In this document: one piece after another, positions 34,957 to 44,728 of the stretch
How the letters are laid out: the number at the start of each line of letters is the position of its first letter
How positions within the stretch are numbered: position 1 is the first letter of the stretch
NCBI GenBank assembly: GCA_029779695.1
Contig: JAKPAB010000091.1
Coordinates: 1-48,088, forward strand
Length of the DNA: 48,088 bases
Source: Bacillota bacterium
GTDB lineage: Bacteria; Bacillota; Clostridia; Lachnospirales; Lachnospiraceae
Direction of reading: 5' to 3'
Position numbers and translations under genes: made by a program
Notes under the pieces: model-generated
Told to the model about the DNA's origin: nothing
The model's input: the letters and a program-made list of their open reading frames with translations, nothing else
Database searches by the model: none

Positions 34957-35034
34957 ATGTACTGACCAACCCATTTATGTAATTACTAGCCCATAAATGT
35001 ACCGATCATATTACATCAGGATGTTTTATAAGCA

Positions 35035-35337
35035 TTATTTATTAAGTATTTCTGCTGCTTCGCTTCCCAGCATTCCTTCTTTGACACCTTTTTCAGCTGC
35101 TGCCATCGTCATTCCCTTGATGGGGTTATATAGAACTTGGGTGAAATCAGAACCGCTCAGCATAACTGCTGCATCTCCAAAGTTTTCTGCTGCCTCCAGA
35201 TTCAGGTATCCACACATCAGATAACCTTTTTTACATACAATGGTTATCATGTTGGGATGACCTTCTCCGCCGGGAGCTTTAACCATGATTCCCTCGGCTT
35301 CACTGTTTTTTAAAGTTAGAGTTTCTGTGATTACCAT
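35035..35337 (-). CDS. DUF1805 (YunC-like) protein
   Basis: A protein of about 100 residues that matches DUF1805: GIMVKAPGGEGHPNMITIVC followed by KKGYLMCGYLNLEAAENFGD, and a C-terminal region with VLYNPIKGMTMAAAEKGVKE. The family (B. subtilis YunC) has no established function. The ATG at 35337 is selected because GGGGG lies about 7 bases upstream; an in-frame start at 35373 is less likely. It is 61 bases downstream of threonine dehydratase on the same strand. Confidence 0.8.
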   Translation of the reverse strand: MVITETLTLKNSEAEGIMVKAPGGEGHPNMITIVCKKGYLMCGYLNLEAAENFGDAAVMLSGSDFTQVLYNPIKGMTMAAAEKGVKEGMLGSEAAEILNK

Positions 35338-35398
35338 AATTTTACCCCCTTTTTGGTTTTGACAGGATGTCAAAAATATAAGTACTGCGACTATATAA

Positions 35399-36610
35399 TT
35401 ACAGACTCGTTCTTACAATTTTGGGTCTGTATCCTGATTTATCCAGAGCATTCAATATTTCTTTCTTGTGCTCTGTTCCAAATGCTTCCAGTGTAATCCT
35501 AAGTTCCACAGCATCATTTCTATTGGTTGTTACGAACTGATTATGCTCAAGCTTTATTACGTTGCCCTTACTCTTGGCAATTGTCCCTGCAACTTCTGCC
35601 AATTCTCCAGGTTTATCAGGCAAAAGAACGGATACCGTAAATATCCTGTCACGAAATATCAGTCCTTGCTGAACCACTGACGACATCGTTATGATGTCCA
35701 TATTGCCACCACTCATTACTGCCACAACATTTTTATCTTTTTCACTTAGATGAGAAAGTGCTGCAACGGTCAATAATCCTGAGTTTTCCACTATCATCTT
35801 GTGATTTTCCACCATGTCCAAAAATGAAACTATGATCTCATCATCATCAATTGCAATTATCTCATCTATGTTCTTCTGAATATATGGGAATATCTTTACT
35901 CCCGGTGTTTTAACTGCTGTTCCATCAGCGATGGTATTGACGGTTGGAACTGTAACTACCTTACCTTTTTCCAGCGATTCCCTCATACACGCGGCACCAC
36001 TAGGCTCAACTCCAATTACCTTGATCTTGGGATTTAATAGTTTTGCCAGTGTAGATACTCCTGTCGCCAATCCACCTCCGCCAATCGGAACCAAAATAAT
36101 ATCTACCATCGGGAGATCCTTAAAAATCTCCATCGCTATGGTTCCCTGTCCGGTTGCAACAGTTAAATCATCAAAGGGATGGATAAATGTATATCCATTT
36201 TCTTTTGCGAGTCTGATAGCCTCTTCATAGGCCTCATCGTAGACATCCCCTGCCAACACCACCTCTGCGCCATAGCTCTTGGTCCTATTAACCTTGATAA
36301 GCGGCGTAGTCGTAGGCATAACAATTGTTGCCTTGCATCCAAATTTTTTGGCAGCAAATGCGACTCCCTGAGCGTGGTTGCCTGCCGATGCAGTTATCAG
36401 ACCTCTTTGTCTCTCTTCTTCTGTAAGCTTGGAAATCTTGTAGTAAGCTCCTCGAACTTTGTATGCTCCAGTAACCTGTAGATTCTCCGGCTTTAGATAT
36501 ACATTGTTTCCTGTTTTTTCTGACAGAAACTCGCTATGTACAAGCTTGGTCTCTGTTGTGACCTCTGAGACGATTTTGCAGGCCTCATCAAAATCTTTTT
36601 TTGTAAGCAT
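35399..36610 (-). CDS. ilvA: Threonine ammonia-lyase (dehydratase) with ACT domain
   Basis: PLP enzyme that deaminates threonine to 2-oxobutanoate. Residues 1 to about 320 are the catalytic fold with Lys51 in TGAYKVRGA, the SAGNHAQGVA loop and the phosphate-binding GGGGLATG. The last about 75 residues (FTVSVLLPDKPGELAEVAGT onward) are a single ACT-like regulatory domain. The 403-residue length fits the shorter TdcB/IlvA-like form found in Clostridia, so it could be biosynthetic (isoleucine) or catabolic (tdcB). AAAAGGAAAAG precedes the ATG. Confidence 0.9.
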   Translation of the reverse strand: MLTKKDFDEACKIVSEVTTETKLVHSEFLSEKTGNNVYLKPENLQVTGAYKVRGAYYKISKLTEEERQRGLITASAGNHAQGVAFAAKKFGCKATIVMPTTTPLIKVNRTKSYGAEVVLAGDVYDEAYEEAIRLAKENGYTFIHPFDDLTVATGQGTIAMEIFKDLPMVDIILVPIGGGGLATGVSTLAKLLNPKIKVIGVEPSGAACMRESLEKGKVVTVPTVNTIADGTAVKTPGVKIFPYIQKNIDEIIAIDDDEIIVSFLDMVENHKMIVENSGLLTVAALSHLSEKDKNVVAVMSGGNMDIITMSSVVQQGLIFRDRIFTVSVLLPDKPGELAEVAGTIAKSKGNVIKLEHNQFVTTNRNDAVELRITLEAFGTEHKKEILNALDKSGYRPKIVRTSL

Positions 36611-36761
36611 CTTTTTCTTTTCCTTTTGTATATTCCTTTTGTCTTTTTCTTTTCCTGGTACATTTTTCCTATGATGTGATCGCCAACAAAACTATCTTCT
36701 ATAGCTAACATCATATCTGGAGTTTATCACTTATTTTGGCGAATTACTACGCCGCTGTCTA

Positions 36762-37262
36762 TTATCTATTTGTTCTCTGCCTCTCCAAGCATTCCATTGC
36801 CTCATCCACATACTTCATGGCATTTATCTTAAAGTGCTCTTCCATTTCCGGCGAAACCTGTTTAATGATCTTACCCGGGACACCCATAACCACAGAATTG
36901 TCAGGGATGTTTGCATTCTCAGTGACCAGTGCTCCAGCTCCGATCACACAGTTTTTTCCAACAATAGCACCATTCATTATGGTTGCATGCATACCCACAA
37001 GTGTATTGTCTCCAACCTTACATCCATGGACTATGGCGCCATGCCCTACCGTTACATATTTTCCGATTTCAACCGGCTTACCCTGGTCTTCATGTACCAC
37101 ACAATTATCCTGGATATTGGAGCCTTCACCAATTGTAATGGTATCCCTGTCCCCTCTTATCACTGCGTTGTACCAAACACTACATTTCTCTGCAATCGTT
37201 ACCTTACCCATTATTACTGCTGTTGGCGCTATATACGCCTCTGGACTGACTATTACGCTCAT
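36762..37262 (-). CDS. Gamma-carbonic-anhydrase-like hexapeptide-repeat protein
   Basis: A 166-residue left-handed beta-helix protein (YrdA/CaiE/PaaY group). Hexapeptide repeats fill residues 8-140 (for example APTAVIMGKVTIAEKCSVWY). Metal-ligand histidines His57 (VVHED), His74 and His79 (GHGAIVH) match the gamma-carbonic anhydrase pattern. Such proteins form trimers and bind zinc or iron; carbonic anhydrase activity is not universal. AAGGAGGAAC precedes the ATG. It lies between hypF and threonine dehydratase. Confidence 0.88.
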   Translation of the reverse strand: MSVIVSPEAYIAPTAVIMGKVTIAEKCSVWYNAVIRGDRDTITIGEGSNIQDNCVVHEDQGKPVEIGKYVTVGHGAIVHGCKVGDNTLVGMHATIMNGAIVGKNCVIGAGALVTENANIPDNSVVMGVPGKIIKQVSPEMEEHFKINAMKYVDEAMECLERQRTNR

Positions 37263-37365
37263 ATAGTTCCTCCTTCCATTACCTTATTTCAAAATCTGCA
37301 TTTATATTTTCTATATTACTTTTGCACTGTATTTATACTGTAATACATTTAAGTTATGCCGCTTC

Positions 37366-37408
37366 TTGATTTTTGCTTATTGATTTTTGCTTATTGATTT
37401 TCTGCTTT
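37366..37408. repeat. 14-base tandem repeat downstream of hypF
   Basis: TTGATTTTTGCTTA occurs twice in direct succession (37366-37379, 37380-37393), with a third diverged copy up to 37408. It lies just after the hypF stop codon and does not form a terminator. Confidence 0.7.
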
Positions 37409-37415
37409 GCGTTCA

Positions 37416-40295
37416 TCATTTTCTATGATTTTCTGCGTATATATGTGATGCTGCAACGGCCTGTCCTAAGCTTATCCCTCCATCATTAGGTGGAATGAGC
37501 GAATGGACTATTACCTTATAACCTGACTTTCGCATTCTATCTCTGGTAAGCCTCATCAGTAGTTTGTTTTGAAATACCCCGCCTGTTAGTGCCACTGTCT
37601 TAATCGATAAAATCTCCTGAAACATCAGAATTGCCTCTTTATTTAGGTAATCTCTAAATTCTTCTGCCAATTTCTCTACAAACTTTCTCGGAGCTGATTC
37701 CACCGAATGCCTCACCATGTCCGAAAGTATATCATGGAAAAAATAGCTGAGCATTTCTTTTCCGGCAAAGGACTGACCACACTTTATCGCCTCAATTGCT
37801 ATGAACTCCATTAAAATATCCGTATGTATTATTTCTCGTTTCATCGGATCATCTACATAATCTGCATTTTCTTTCATCAGACGTTTTATAATTTCAATGC
37901 TCTTAACAGATATTCCCTTCTCAATCGTATCGTTTCTAAGGCTCACCATTGTCACATAGAATCGCCTCCACTCTGACAAAAGTGCCTCATAATTGGCATG
38001 TAGCTGTCCTGTACTCGCTCCGCTCTCGTTGTCTTTATTATTACTATTTTCAGCGTCTAAATCCTCTTGATCCAGCTTATTCTCAAATCTCTCTGCCGCA
38101 TACATAAGCGATGTTGCTGCGTCACCCTCGAATTCCGATTCTCTTCTGATCCCAAGAATTGCACTTACCGCATCGAATATCCTGCCAGCGCTTGTAGATA
38201 TAACTGTATTTAATCCGGCATTTTTCGAAGCTTCCATCACTTCATATTCTTTTTCACTACAAAGTCCGAGCTTCGTAGCAAACACTTTTCCATCAGGGAT
38301 ACATTGCTCTGAATTATCAGCAAATACATCCTCCTCTGTAGAAACATCTGGATCAACCAGGATAGCTGGGATCCTTACAGTACTTCCTACTGCTGATATC
38401 TCCTCTTCCATATCCATAAAAACAGATGCTGCGATTCGCCATCCTTCTCTTGCCGACGAATCTCCTCCTACCTGTGCAAATGGAGCGATCGATCCTATCC
38501 TGTCATAGCTAGAATATGTAGCATATATTATTTCTCCGCCCCATATCGTTCCATCATCACCGTATCCTGTTCCATCAAATGAAACTCCTATCACCGGTCC
38601 CGGATCACCATTTTCTGCCATACATGAAACCACATGACAATAATGATGCTGAAGTTTAAGAAGCGGTATTTCCATTTCCTCCGCCAGTTTCTCTGCGAAT
38701 TCCACCGAGCTATATCTAGGATGCTTATCACATACGATAATATCCGGATGTGTCTCAAATAAAGTCAACATACGAGATACGGAATCCTGTAAAGCATCGA
38801 TGCTTCTCATATCTCCCAGATCCCCGATATGCGCCGATGGATAATACAGATTACCACGGCTCACCGTTACAGTATCTTTTAATTCTGACCCAATTGCCAA
38901 CACATTAATATCCGACTCTTCTGAGAGCATAACAGGGAGCGGAGCATAGCCCCTGGATCGTCTGATCATATATGGTTTATCCTCTACAAGCTCCAATACT
39001 GAATCGTCAGCTCTGGTGAGAATGTCCCTATCATTAGACAATATGATATCTGATAGGGAGCGAAGTTCCTCTATTGCTGTCTCATCGTCCTTAACAATAG
39101 GTGCTCCACTGTCATTACCGCTGGTCATCACCATGCAATCCGGCATCTCAATATCATCATTATATGAAAATAAAAGCATCTGTATCGGAGCATAGGGTAG
39201 CATAACTCCAACTGTAGGATTATCAGGTGCTATGTATCGAGACAGTTTCTGTTCTTCATTATCTAGATTCTTGATTTTGCTATCTGTTTTTTCAGCTTTA
39301 ACTGCTGGATCAGTTACCTCAATTTCTGTATCCCGCTCTATCTGTTTTTTCTCTAGTAATAAAATAGGCTTGATATGTCCTGTCAGTATTTTTTTATCAG
39401 CCTCGTTGACTATACATTCTCTCATTGCGACCGTAATGTCCCGGGCCATAACAGCGAATGGCTTTCTCTGTCTTTTTTTCAGATCTCGCAATCTACTGCA
39501 CGCATCATCATTAGTGGCATCACAGCACAGATGAAATCCTCCGATTCCTTTAATTGCTGCTATCCCGCCAGATGCTATGACTCGCCTTGTCTCGGTTATC
39601 GCATCAGAACCCGATATCCTGTTTTTTATATTGTTTTCAATACCACTTTTTACATCATAAGATTTAACATTACTGTTTTTATCAACACCTTCTGCAGAAT
39701 CTTTCTGACTTTTCCACAGCACATAGACCTCAGGACCGCATTCCGGGCAGCATACCGGTTGTGCATCATATCTTCTGGAACCTGAATCATAATACTCTTT
39801 CTCACAATCCGGACACATGGGAAACTTTTTCATGGTAGTTCTCTCTCTGTCATATGGCAGGCTCTCTATAATTGTGAATCTAGGGCCGCACTGTGTGCAA
39901 TTTATAAATGGGTGCAGGTATCTCTTATCTTCCCTATCAAACAGTTCTCTTTTACAGTCATCACAAATAGCTATATCCGGAGATATGTATATCTCTCCCT
40001 GGATTTTCTCGCTTTCTGCAATAGAAAAGGAAGCATACTGTTTCTCAGCATGCTCCCCTATCTTTTCAGACGTGATCTTGACTATTACTGAACGTTCAGG
40101 AGCATTGGTTTTGATAGCTTCAATAAATTCCCTCACAGAAGTTTCATCTGCCTCGCAGATTACCTCCACATAAGAGCCCTTATTGGAAACGAATCCTGTG
40201 ATGCCGCACTCGGTCGCAATTCTATCAACAGCAGGGCGAAATCCAACCCCCTGCACAATTCCATGTATATGAATCCTGTACGTCGAGTATGTCAT
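37416..40295 (-). CDS. hypF: [NiFe] hydrogenase maturation carbamoyltransferase HypF
   Basis: HypF makes carbamoyl-AMP and passes the carbamoyl group to HypE, the source of the cyanide ligands. Domains in order: acylphosphatase (IHGIVQGVGFRPAVDR, 10-25), zinc-finger region with Cys pairs 111/114, 133/136, 161/164 and 183/186, YrdC-like domain (about 232-460), and Kae1-like domain (HHYCHVVSCMAENG, VSFDGTGYGDDGTIWGGE, ALTGGVFQN, PPNDGGISLGQA). At 959 residues it is well above the usual 750-780. Extra polar segments lie near 192-230, 316-352, 640-675 and 735-835. All recognised motifs are intact, so it should be active. Start has GAGAAGAG upstream. Last hyp gene of the locus. Confidence 0.95.
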   Translation of the reverse strand: MTYSTYRIHIHGIVQGVGFRPAVDRIATECGITGFVSNKGSYVEVICEADETSVREFIEAIKTNAPERSVIVKITSEKIGEHAEKQYASFSIAESEKIQGEIYISPDIAICDDCKRELFDREDKRYLHPFINCTQCGPRFTIIESLPYDRERTTMKKFPMCPDCEKEYYDSGSRRYDAQPVCCPECGPEVYVLWKSQKDSAEGVDKNSNVKSYDVKSGIENNIKNRISGSDAITETRRVIASGGIAAIKGIGGFHLCCDATNDDACSRLRDLKKRQRKPFAVMARDITVAMRECIVNEADKKILTGHIKPILLLEKKQIERDTEIEVTDPAVKAEKTDSKIKNLDNEEQKLSRYIAPDNPTVGVMLPYAPIQMLLFSYNDDIEMPDCMVMTSGNDSGAPIVKDDETAIEELRSLSDIILSNDRDILTRADDSVLELVEDKPYMIRRSRGYAPLPVMLSEESDINVLAIGSELKDTVTVSRGNLYYPSAHIGDLGDMRSIDALQDSVSRMLTLFETHPDIIVCDKHPRYSSVEFAEKLAEEMEIPLLKLQHHYCHVVSCMAENGDPGPVIGVSFDGTGYGDDGTIWGGEIIYATYSSYDRIGSIAPFAQVGGDSSAREGWRIAASVFMDMEEEISAVGSTVRIPAILVDPDVSTEEDVFADNSEQCIPDGKVFATKLGLCSEKEYEVMEASKNAGLNTVISTSAGRIFDAVSAILGIRRESEFEGDAATSLMYAAERFENKLDQEDLDAENSNNKDNESGASTGQLHANYEALLSEWRRFYVTMVSLRNDTIEKGISVKSIEIIKRLMKENADYVDDPMKREIIHTDILMEFIAIEAIKCGQSFAGKEMLSYFFHDILSDMVRHSVESAPRKFVEKLAEEFRDYLNKEAILMFQEILSIKTVALTGGVFQNKLLMRLTRDRMRKSGYKVIVHSLIPPNDGGISLGQAVAASHIYAENHRK

Positions 40296-40339
40296 AAATA
40301 TTGCTCTTCTCTAATAGTCAGTTTAATTTTATTTAGTTA

Positions 40340-41011
40340 TTAGTTATTCCACTGTCGGATCTCTCTCACGAGCCATTCCATCAATGCCTCGTATCCCTCT
40401 CCTGTTTTACTGGAAAGGGGGAATACGGGAACACCGGGATGTCTCTTCTGGATATCTCTATTCGCTCTTTCAAAATCAAAGTCAAATACAGGTGCTGCAT
40501 CGACCTTATTTATGAGAACTACATCACTCTTTTCAAACATAAGCGGATACTTAAGAGGCTTATCGTCACCCTCTGTAAGCGACAATATCACCAGATTTTT
40601 GGCTGCGCCTGTATCAAACTCTGCAGGACATACGAGATTTCCTACATTTTCCAGGATAACAAAATCATAATCCTCTGATGGAAGTTCTCTTAGTCCCTGT
40701 CTTGACATGTCTGCATCCAGGTGACACATACCAGCAGTATGTAGCTGAATTGATCTGACTCCGGCTTCTTCGATCTTCACCGCATCTACATCAGAATCAA
40801 TATCTGCTTCCATTACAGCTGCTTTTATATCCTCCGGCAATCTCTTCAGAATATTCAAGATCGTCGTAGTCTTGCCAGATCCTGGTGAGGACATAACATT
40901 CAAGTAAAATGTCTTCTGCTTCTTTAAAGTTTCCCTCAGATCCTCAGCATCCTTATCATTGTCTTTTAAAATTGTTTCTTTGAGCTCAATAATACTGACT
41001 CTGCCAGACAT
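40340..41011 (-). CDS. hypB: Hydrogenase nickel incorporation GTPase HypB
   Basis: A 223-residue SIMIBI GTPase that with HypA inserts nickel into the hydrogenase large subunit. It has the P-loop SSPGSGKTT (41-49), the metal-site residues Cys96-His97 in GMCHLD and Cys128 in NLVCPAEFD, and the G4 motif NKVD (168-171). No histidine-rich nickel-storage stretch is present. Its ATG overlaps the TAA of the chemoreceptor gene (TAATG), so the two are translationally coupled. HypF follows after 44 bases. Confidence 0.95.
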   Translation of the reverse strand: MSGRVSIIELKETILKDNDKDAEDLRETLKKQKTFYLNVMSSPGSGKTTTILNILKRLPEDIKAAVMEADIDSDVDAVKIEEAGVRSIQLHTAGMCHLDADMSRQGLRELPSEDYDFVILENVGNLVCPAEFDTGAAKNLVILSLTEGDDKPLKYPLMFEKSDVVLINKVDAAPVFDFDFERANRDIQKRHPGVPVFPLSSKTGEGYEALMEWLVREIRQWNN

Positions 41012-43104
41012 TAATCCTCACCCTCTAATTCTAATGCACTCTTTATTGCATTGGCACTATCAATTTTGAATACACTTACTGAATCATGTATGTTATCTAC
41101 TGCCTTGGCAACAGATTCTGCTGCACCGGATACTGTATTGGAAGAATCTGCAACATTCTTGGCACTCTCTGTGAGGTGCTCTATAGTTGCTGTGATCTCC
41201 TGAGTAGAAGCTGACTGCTCCTCTGAAACAGAAGCTACATTAGCTGCAACATCATTGACCTTGGCCATCTTCTCACCCATTTTATCGAGAGTAATATTAG
41301 CTTCATTTAGCTCAGCTGTAATTGCCATAAATGTCTCAGCTGCTGTAGATACTGACTCTGCGCTACTATTGATAAGTGCTGTATTGGACTCTGATTTTTC
41401 AGCCAGATCCTTGACTCTTACTGTCATCTTCTGAATGATCTCTGCTATCTGTTTGGTAGCATCACCACTGTTACTTGCCAACTGACCTATCTCAGTAGCT
41501 ACAACTGCAAATCCTCTTCCGGCATCACCGGCACGGGCTGCTTCAATTGATGCATTAAGAGATAAAAGGTTGGTCTGAGATGCTATTGAATTGATCATGT
41601 CTACAATCTGATTGATCTGTTCTGCTGCACTATTAACTGCATTAACAGCCTCATTCATATCATTCATAGACTCAACTACATCGTTCATTCCATTACTAAC
41701 CTTACTCATGTCACGCTGTCCGGAATCTGCTCTTCCTACCAATCCCTGCATAGTATTCTGAATCTGCTTCTCACCATCGGTCAGATCAGAAACCGTCTGA
41801 GCAAGTGTTGTTGCCGAATTAGCAACTTCCATTACTGAGTCAGCCATGTTATCCATGTTATCCTTGATCTGATCCATAGAGAATGACTGTTCCTTGGCCG
41901 CATCATTAAGAGCTGTTGCCGTATCGCTTGATTTCTTGGAATCAACTTCCAGCTGTGATGCTACATCCTGGATATTCTGAATGATGTTTCGCATATTATC
42001 GATGAAATCCCTCATCTTGGAATTCATAAATGCAATTTCGTCATTACCTTGTCCAACTATATCAACTGTAAAATCACCCTTGGCGATATGTTCAATATTC
42101 TCAGTGAGGATAGCAACAGGCTTTTTAATAAGTTTATTCATCAGAGTTATTGTAATATATGCAATCACAACAAGTATAGCCAGTAATGCTATTCCTACTA
42201 CTACGATCATGTGGATAATATCAGCCAACACATCATTCATCTTGACGTAATCGACCACTTTCCAGTCAGTTCCTGATACAGTCTTTGCAATGGCATAATA
42301 CTTTCCATCATCTCCGTTGATCACATTTACAGTATCATTCTTGCCTTTGATAACACCATTTAATGCTGTAAGTAATTTATCTTTTTTCTGGCTGGCAAGA
42401 GTCTTACCAAATACCTTTTTGTTTGAATAGCTCAGTATCATTCCGTTTCCGGTAGTCATCATAGCCTTGCCGGAATCAAATACCTTGACAGAATTCAGAT
42501 ATTTCTGGCATGTTGTCATCAAAAGATCTGCTGATATTACGCCTTCTCTTCCGTCCTTTAGTTTGACATGTCTGACAACTGATGCACACAGGTCTCCTGT
42601 TGCTGCGTCAAAATATGGAACATCATAATAATGGAACTTGCTGTCATCACATCCCATTCCCTGTATATACCATTTTTTTGTCAGCACATCATAGCCTGCA
42701 TCTGGCTGCCAACCTGATGCGTCCAGATAGCTTCCGTCATTGACACCCATATATACACCGGTGGAAACCATATCATATTTTTTAAGTGTTGAACTAAAAT
42801 AATCCAGTATCTCATCATTGTTCTTGAAATTAATTGCTTCGGTTGAATTGGCAATACCATTAAGATAATAAAATGCAGAACCTATCTGCTTGTTTATCTC
42901 GCCTTCATCAGCTGCTACCTGCTGATCCAATGAATTATATATCAGTGTCTTTACTGTCTTGGATACGAAGAAATAAATCGTTCCAAGTATCAAGATCATA
43001 AAAAAGACTATCATCGGTACAAATCTTTTTACAACTTGTGTACTAACTTTTTTAATTGTTTTATTTGCTCCTTTTTCGTTGTTCAGATTGTTTTCATTGT
43101 TCAT
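41011..43104 (-). CDS. Methyl-accepting chemotaxis protein (dCache) within the hyp operon
   Basis: A 697-residue membrane chemoreceptor. TM1 is about residues 29-48, a double-Cache-like sensor spans 50-290 ([38 protein letters not shown]), and TM2 is 297-321. A HAMP domain and coiled coils follow, with the signalling tip [20 protein letters not shown] and many Glu/Gln methylation candidates. Cache domains usually bind small organic molecules. GGAGG is upstream of the ATG. It lies 60 bases after hypA, and its stop codon overlaps the hypB start, so it is part of the hydrogenase maturation operon. Its ligand is unknown. Confidence 0.93.
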   Translation of the reverse strand: MNNENNLNNEKGANKTIKKVSTQVVKRFVPMIVFFMILILGTIYFFVSKTVKTLIYNSLDQQVAADEGEINKQIGSAFYYLNGIANSTEAINFKNNDEILDYFSSTLKKYDMVSTGVYMGVNDGSYLDASGWQPDAGYDVLTKKWYIQGMGCDDSKFHYYDVPYFDAATGDLCASVVRHVKLKDGREGVISADLLMTTCQKYLNSVKVFDSGKAMMTTGNGMILSYSNKKVFGKTLASQKKDKLLTALNGVIKGKNDTVNVINGDDGKYYAIAKTVSGTDWKVVDYVKMNDVLADIIHMIVVVGIALLAILVVIAYITITLMNKLIKKPVAILTENIEHIAKGDFTVDIVGQGNDEIAFMNSKMRDFIDNMRNIIQNIQDVASQLEVDSKKSSDTATALNDAAKEQSFSMDQIKDNMDNMADSVMEVANSATTLAQTVSDLTDGEKQIQNTMQGLVGRADSGQRDMSKVSNGMNDVVESMNDMNEAVNAVNSAAEQINQIVDMINSIASQTNLLSLNASIEAARAGDAGRGFAVVATEIGQLASNSGDATKQIAEIIQKMTVRVKDLAEKSESNTALINSSAESVSTAAETFMAITAELNEANITLDKMGEKMAKVNDVAANVASVSEEQSASTQEITATIEHLTESAKNVADSSNTVSGAAESVAKAVDNIHDSVSVFKIDSANAIKSALELEGED

Positions 43105-43164
43105 TCTGCTTTAACCTCCAGTACTTGTCAGATTTTATACTTTTATTAAATAATAAATATAAAA

Positions 43165-43512
43165 TCATTTTTCAATCTGCATAGATGCGATTTCTGTATT
43201 TATTCCACTTACAATATGGGCCTCTACGCTTCTGCATATTGGACATTTCCTATCATTTTCCATATTTGGTTCATATTCCCTTCCACATGATAAACACTTT
43301 ACCATTACCGGTATTGATCTAACATTGAACACTGCACCTTCTGCAAGTGTACTCTTGGAAGCTTCCGGAAAATGTTTCACCAAATATTCTGGAACGATAT
43401 TGGTCATCTCCCCTACCTCTACGTTCAGTTCCGTAATCTTCTTTGCTTTTTCTTTTTCCGCTTCATTACATGCTACACTAATCAAGCGCATCATGGTAGA
43501 TAATTCGTGCAT
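43165..43512 (-). CDS. hypA: Hydrogenase nickel metallochaperone HypA
   Basis: HypA carries nickel to the hydrogenase large subunit together with HypB. From ATG 43512 the protein has 115 residues, the standard length. The nickel-binding N-terminus MHELS keeps His2, and the structural zinc site uses Cys73, Cys76, Cys90 and Cys93 (CLSC and CPIC). The start is fixed by the need for His2 and by GGAGG 4 bases upstream; a longer in-frame reading from 43578 would bury the N-terminus. An unusual inverted-repeat region precedes the gene. Confidence 0.95.
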   Translation of the reverse strand: MHELSTMMRLISVACNEAEKEKAKKITELNVEVGEMTNIVPEYLVKHFPEASKSTLAEGAVFNVRSIPVMVKCLSCGREYEPNMENDRKCPICRSVEAHIVSGINTEIASMQIEK

Positions 43513-43555
43513 ATGCCCTCCTAAGCTTGTCAAATAAGCTCTCGATATGCTACAT

Positions 43556-43597
43556 TTCGAATTGCTATGCAATTTCAAAAAACATTCGCAATTCGAA
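43556..43597. repeat. Nested inverted repeats in the hypE-hypA gap
   Basis: A perfect 10-bp inverted repeat, TTCGAATTGC (43556-43565) and GCAATTCGAA (43588-43597), flanks 22 bases. The left arm can instead pair with the nearer GCAATT (43569-43574) to make a 6-bp, 3-base-loop hairpin. The two folds exclude each other. No T-run follows. Confidence 0.7.
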
Positions 43598-43627
43598 CTT
43601 CACACTAATTGCTCATGTTTTCACTAC

Positions 43628-44623
43628 TTAGCATATCCTTGGCAGGCCTTCGCCTTCTAGAACAGTTAGGTTCCTTTTTCCACCAATAGAAGTGTTCATA
43701 AAAAGATTCCCCGTCGTGCCCGAGTTTTCTACTTTTCCTATTATACTCGCATCCTCGCCATATTTCGAGCCTCTAATTATAGATAATGCCTTTTCAGCAT
43801 CTTTTTTGGGAACAATGCATACCATCTTGCCTTCATTTCCCATATACATAGGATCTAACCCCAGAAGTGCAGCGAAATCCCTTACCTTATCTGATATCGG
43901 GATCTTATCTTCATCAACAGAGAAACAGTTTTCGCTGGATTCTGCCAATTCTTTTAGAACTGTTGCCAAACCACCTCTTGTAACATCTCTAAGTGTATGA
44001 ACTTCTACATCTGATCCAATCAGTTTGAACACCATATCTGTAAGCGGAGCATTATCACTTGCTATATCGGTTACTATCGATAGTCTATCGCTTAGGATCG
44101 TGCTGTGATGATCTCCCATATTGCCTGAAGCTATTATAACATCACCTGCTTTGGCATTTTTTGCTGAAATGTCAACACCATCCGGTACAAATCCCACTCC
44201 GGCTGTGTTTACATATATTCCACCATGCCCTTCTATTACCTTGGTATCACCGCATACGATCTTAATACCTGCTTCTCTTGCCGTTTCCGCCATAGAGTGA
44301 ACCAGTCTCTTCAGTACATCAACTTCTGCTCCCTCTTCAAGTATCCAACCACAAGTCAGATATTTGGGAACAGCCCCTCTCATCAATAGGTCATTCACTG
44401 TTCCACAGACCGCCAGTCTACCTAGATTGCCGCCTCTGAACTCCAGTGGAGTTACTACAAAACTGTCTGTAGTAACAGCTATTTTCCCACTTCCGGGAAC
44501 AACAGCAGAATCCTCCATTTCATTCAATGTATCATTGTCGAATTCTTTTGCAAAAATATTGTCTATGAGTTCGCCTGTTGAGCGGCCTCCACTTCCATGA
44601 AGCATGGATATTTTCTGTTCCAT
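43628..44623 (-). CDS. hypE: Hydrogenase expression/formation protein HypE
   Basis: HypE dehydrates the carbamoyl group received from HypF on its C-terminal cysteine to a thiocyanate, using ATP. The 331-residue protein shows the N-terminal LHGSGGRSTGELIDNIF, the PurM-like core (VVPGSGKIAVTTDSFVVTP, KIVCGDTKVI, DVTRGGLATVLKEL) and ends in PRIC, the conserved terminal cysteine. ATG 44623 is used because AGGG precedes it and the protein then begins at the family start; a longer reading begins at 44659. It lies 105 bases after hypD. Confidence 0.95.
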   Translation of the reverse strand: MEQKISMLHGSGGRSTGELIDNIFAKEFDNDTLNEMEDSAVVPGSGKIAVTTDSFVVTPLEFRGGNLGRLAVCGTVNDLLMRGAVPKYLTCGWILEEGAEVDVLKRLVHSMAETAREAGIKIVCGDTKVIEGHGGIYVNTAGVGFVPDGVDISAKNAKAGDVIIASGNMGDHHSTILSDRLSIVTDIASDNAPLTDMVFKLIGSDVEVHTLRDVTRGGLATVLKELAESSENCFSVDEDKIPISDKVRDFAALLGLDPMYMGNEGKMVCIVPKKDAEKALSIIRGSKYGEDASIIGKVENSGTTGNLFMNTSIGGKRNLTVLEGEGLPRIC

Positions 44624-44728
44624 TTTTTCCCTCAAACTATTAATAAACTTATTTTTCAATTGCTATTATCAAACTCGTGTCAAAAAGTTTTTAATGATTA
44701 CTATACTTTAACTAATATGTCTTATCTT

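Noticed and set aside
34950-35000. Terminator between the convergent Crp/Fnr and DUF1805 genes
   Set aside because: Alternating CATAAATG/CATTTATG copies can pair, but the stem is 8 AT-rich pairs with no T-run, too weak to call.
36834-37343. Long open frames on the plus strand opposite the gamma-carbonic-anhydrase gene
   Set aside because: They have no ribosome site or family features and mirror the hexapeptide-repeat gene, whose motifs are clear on the minus strand.
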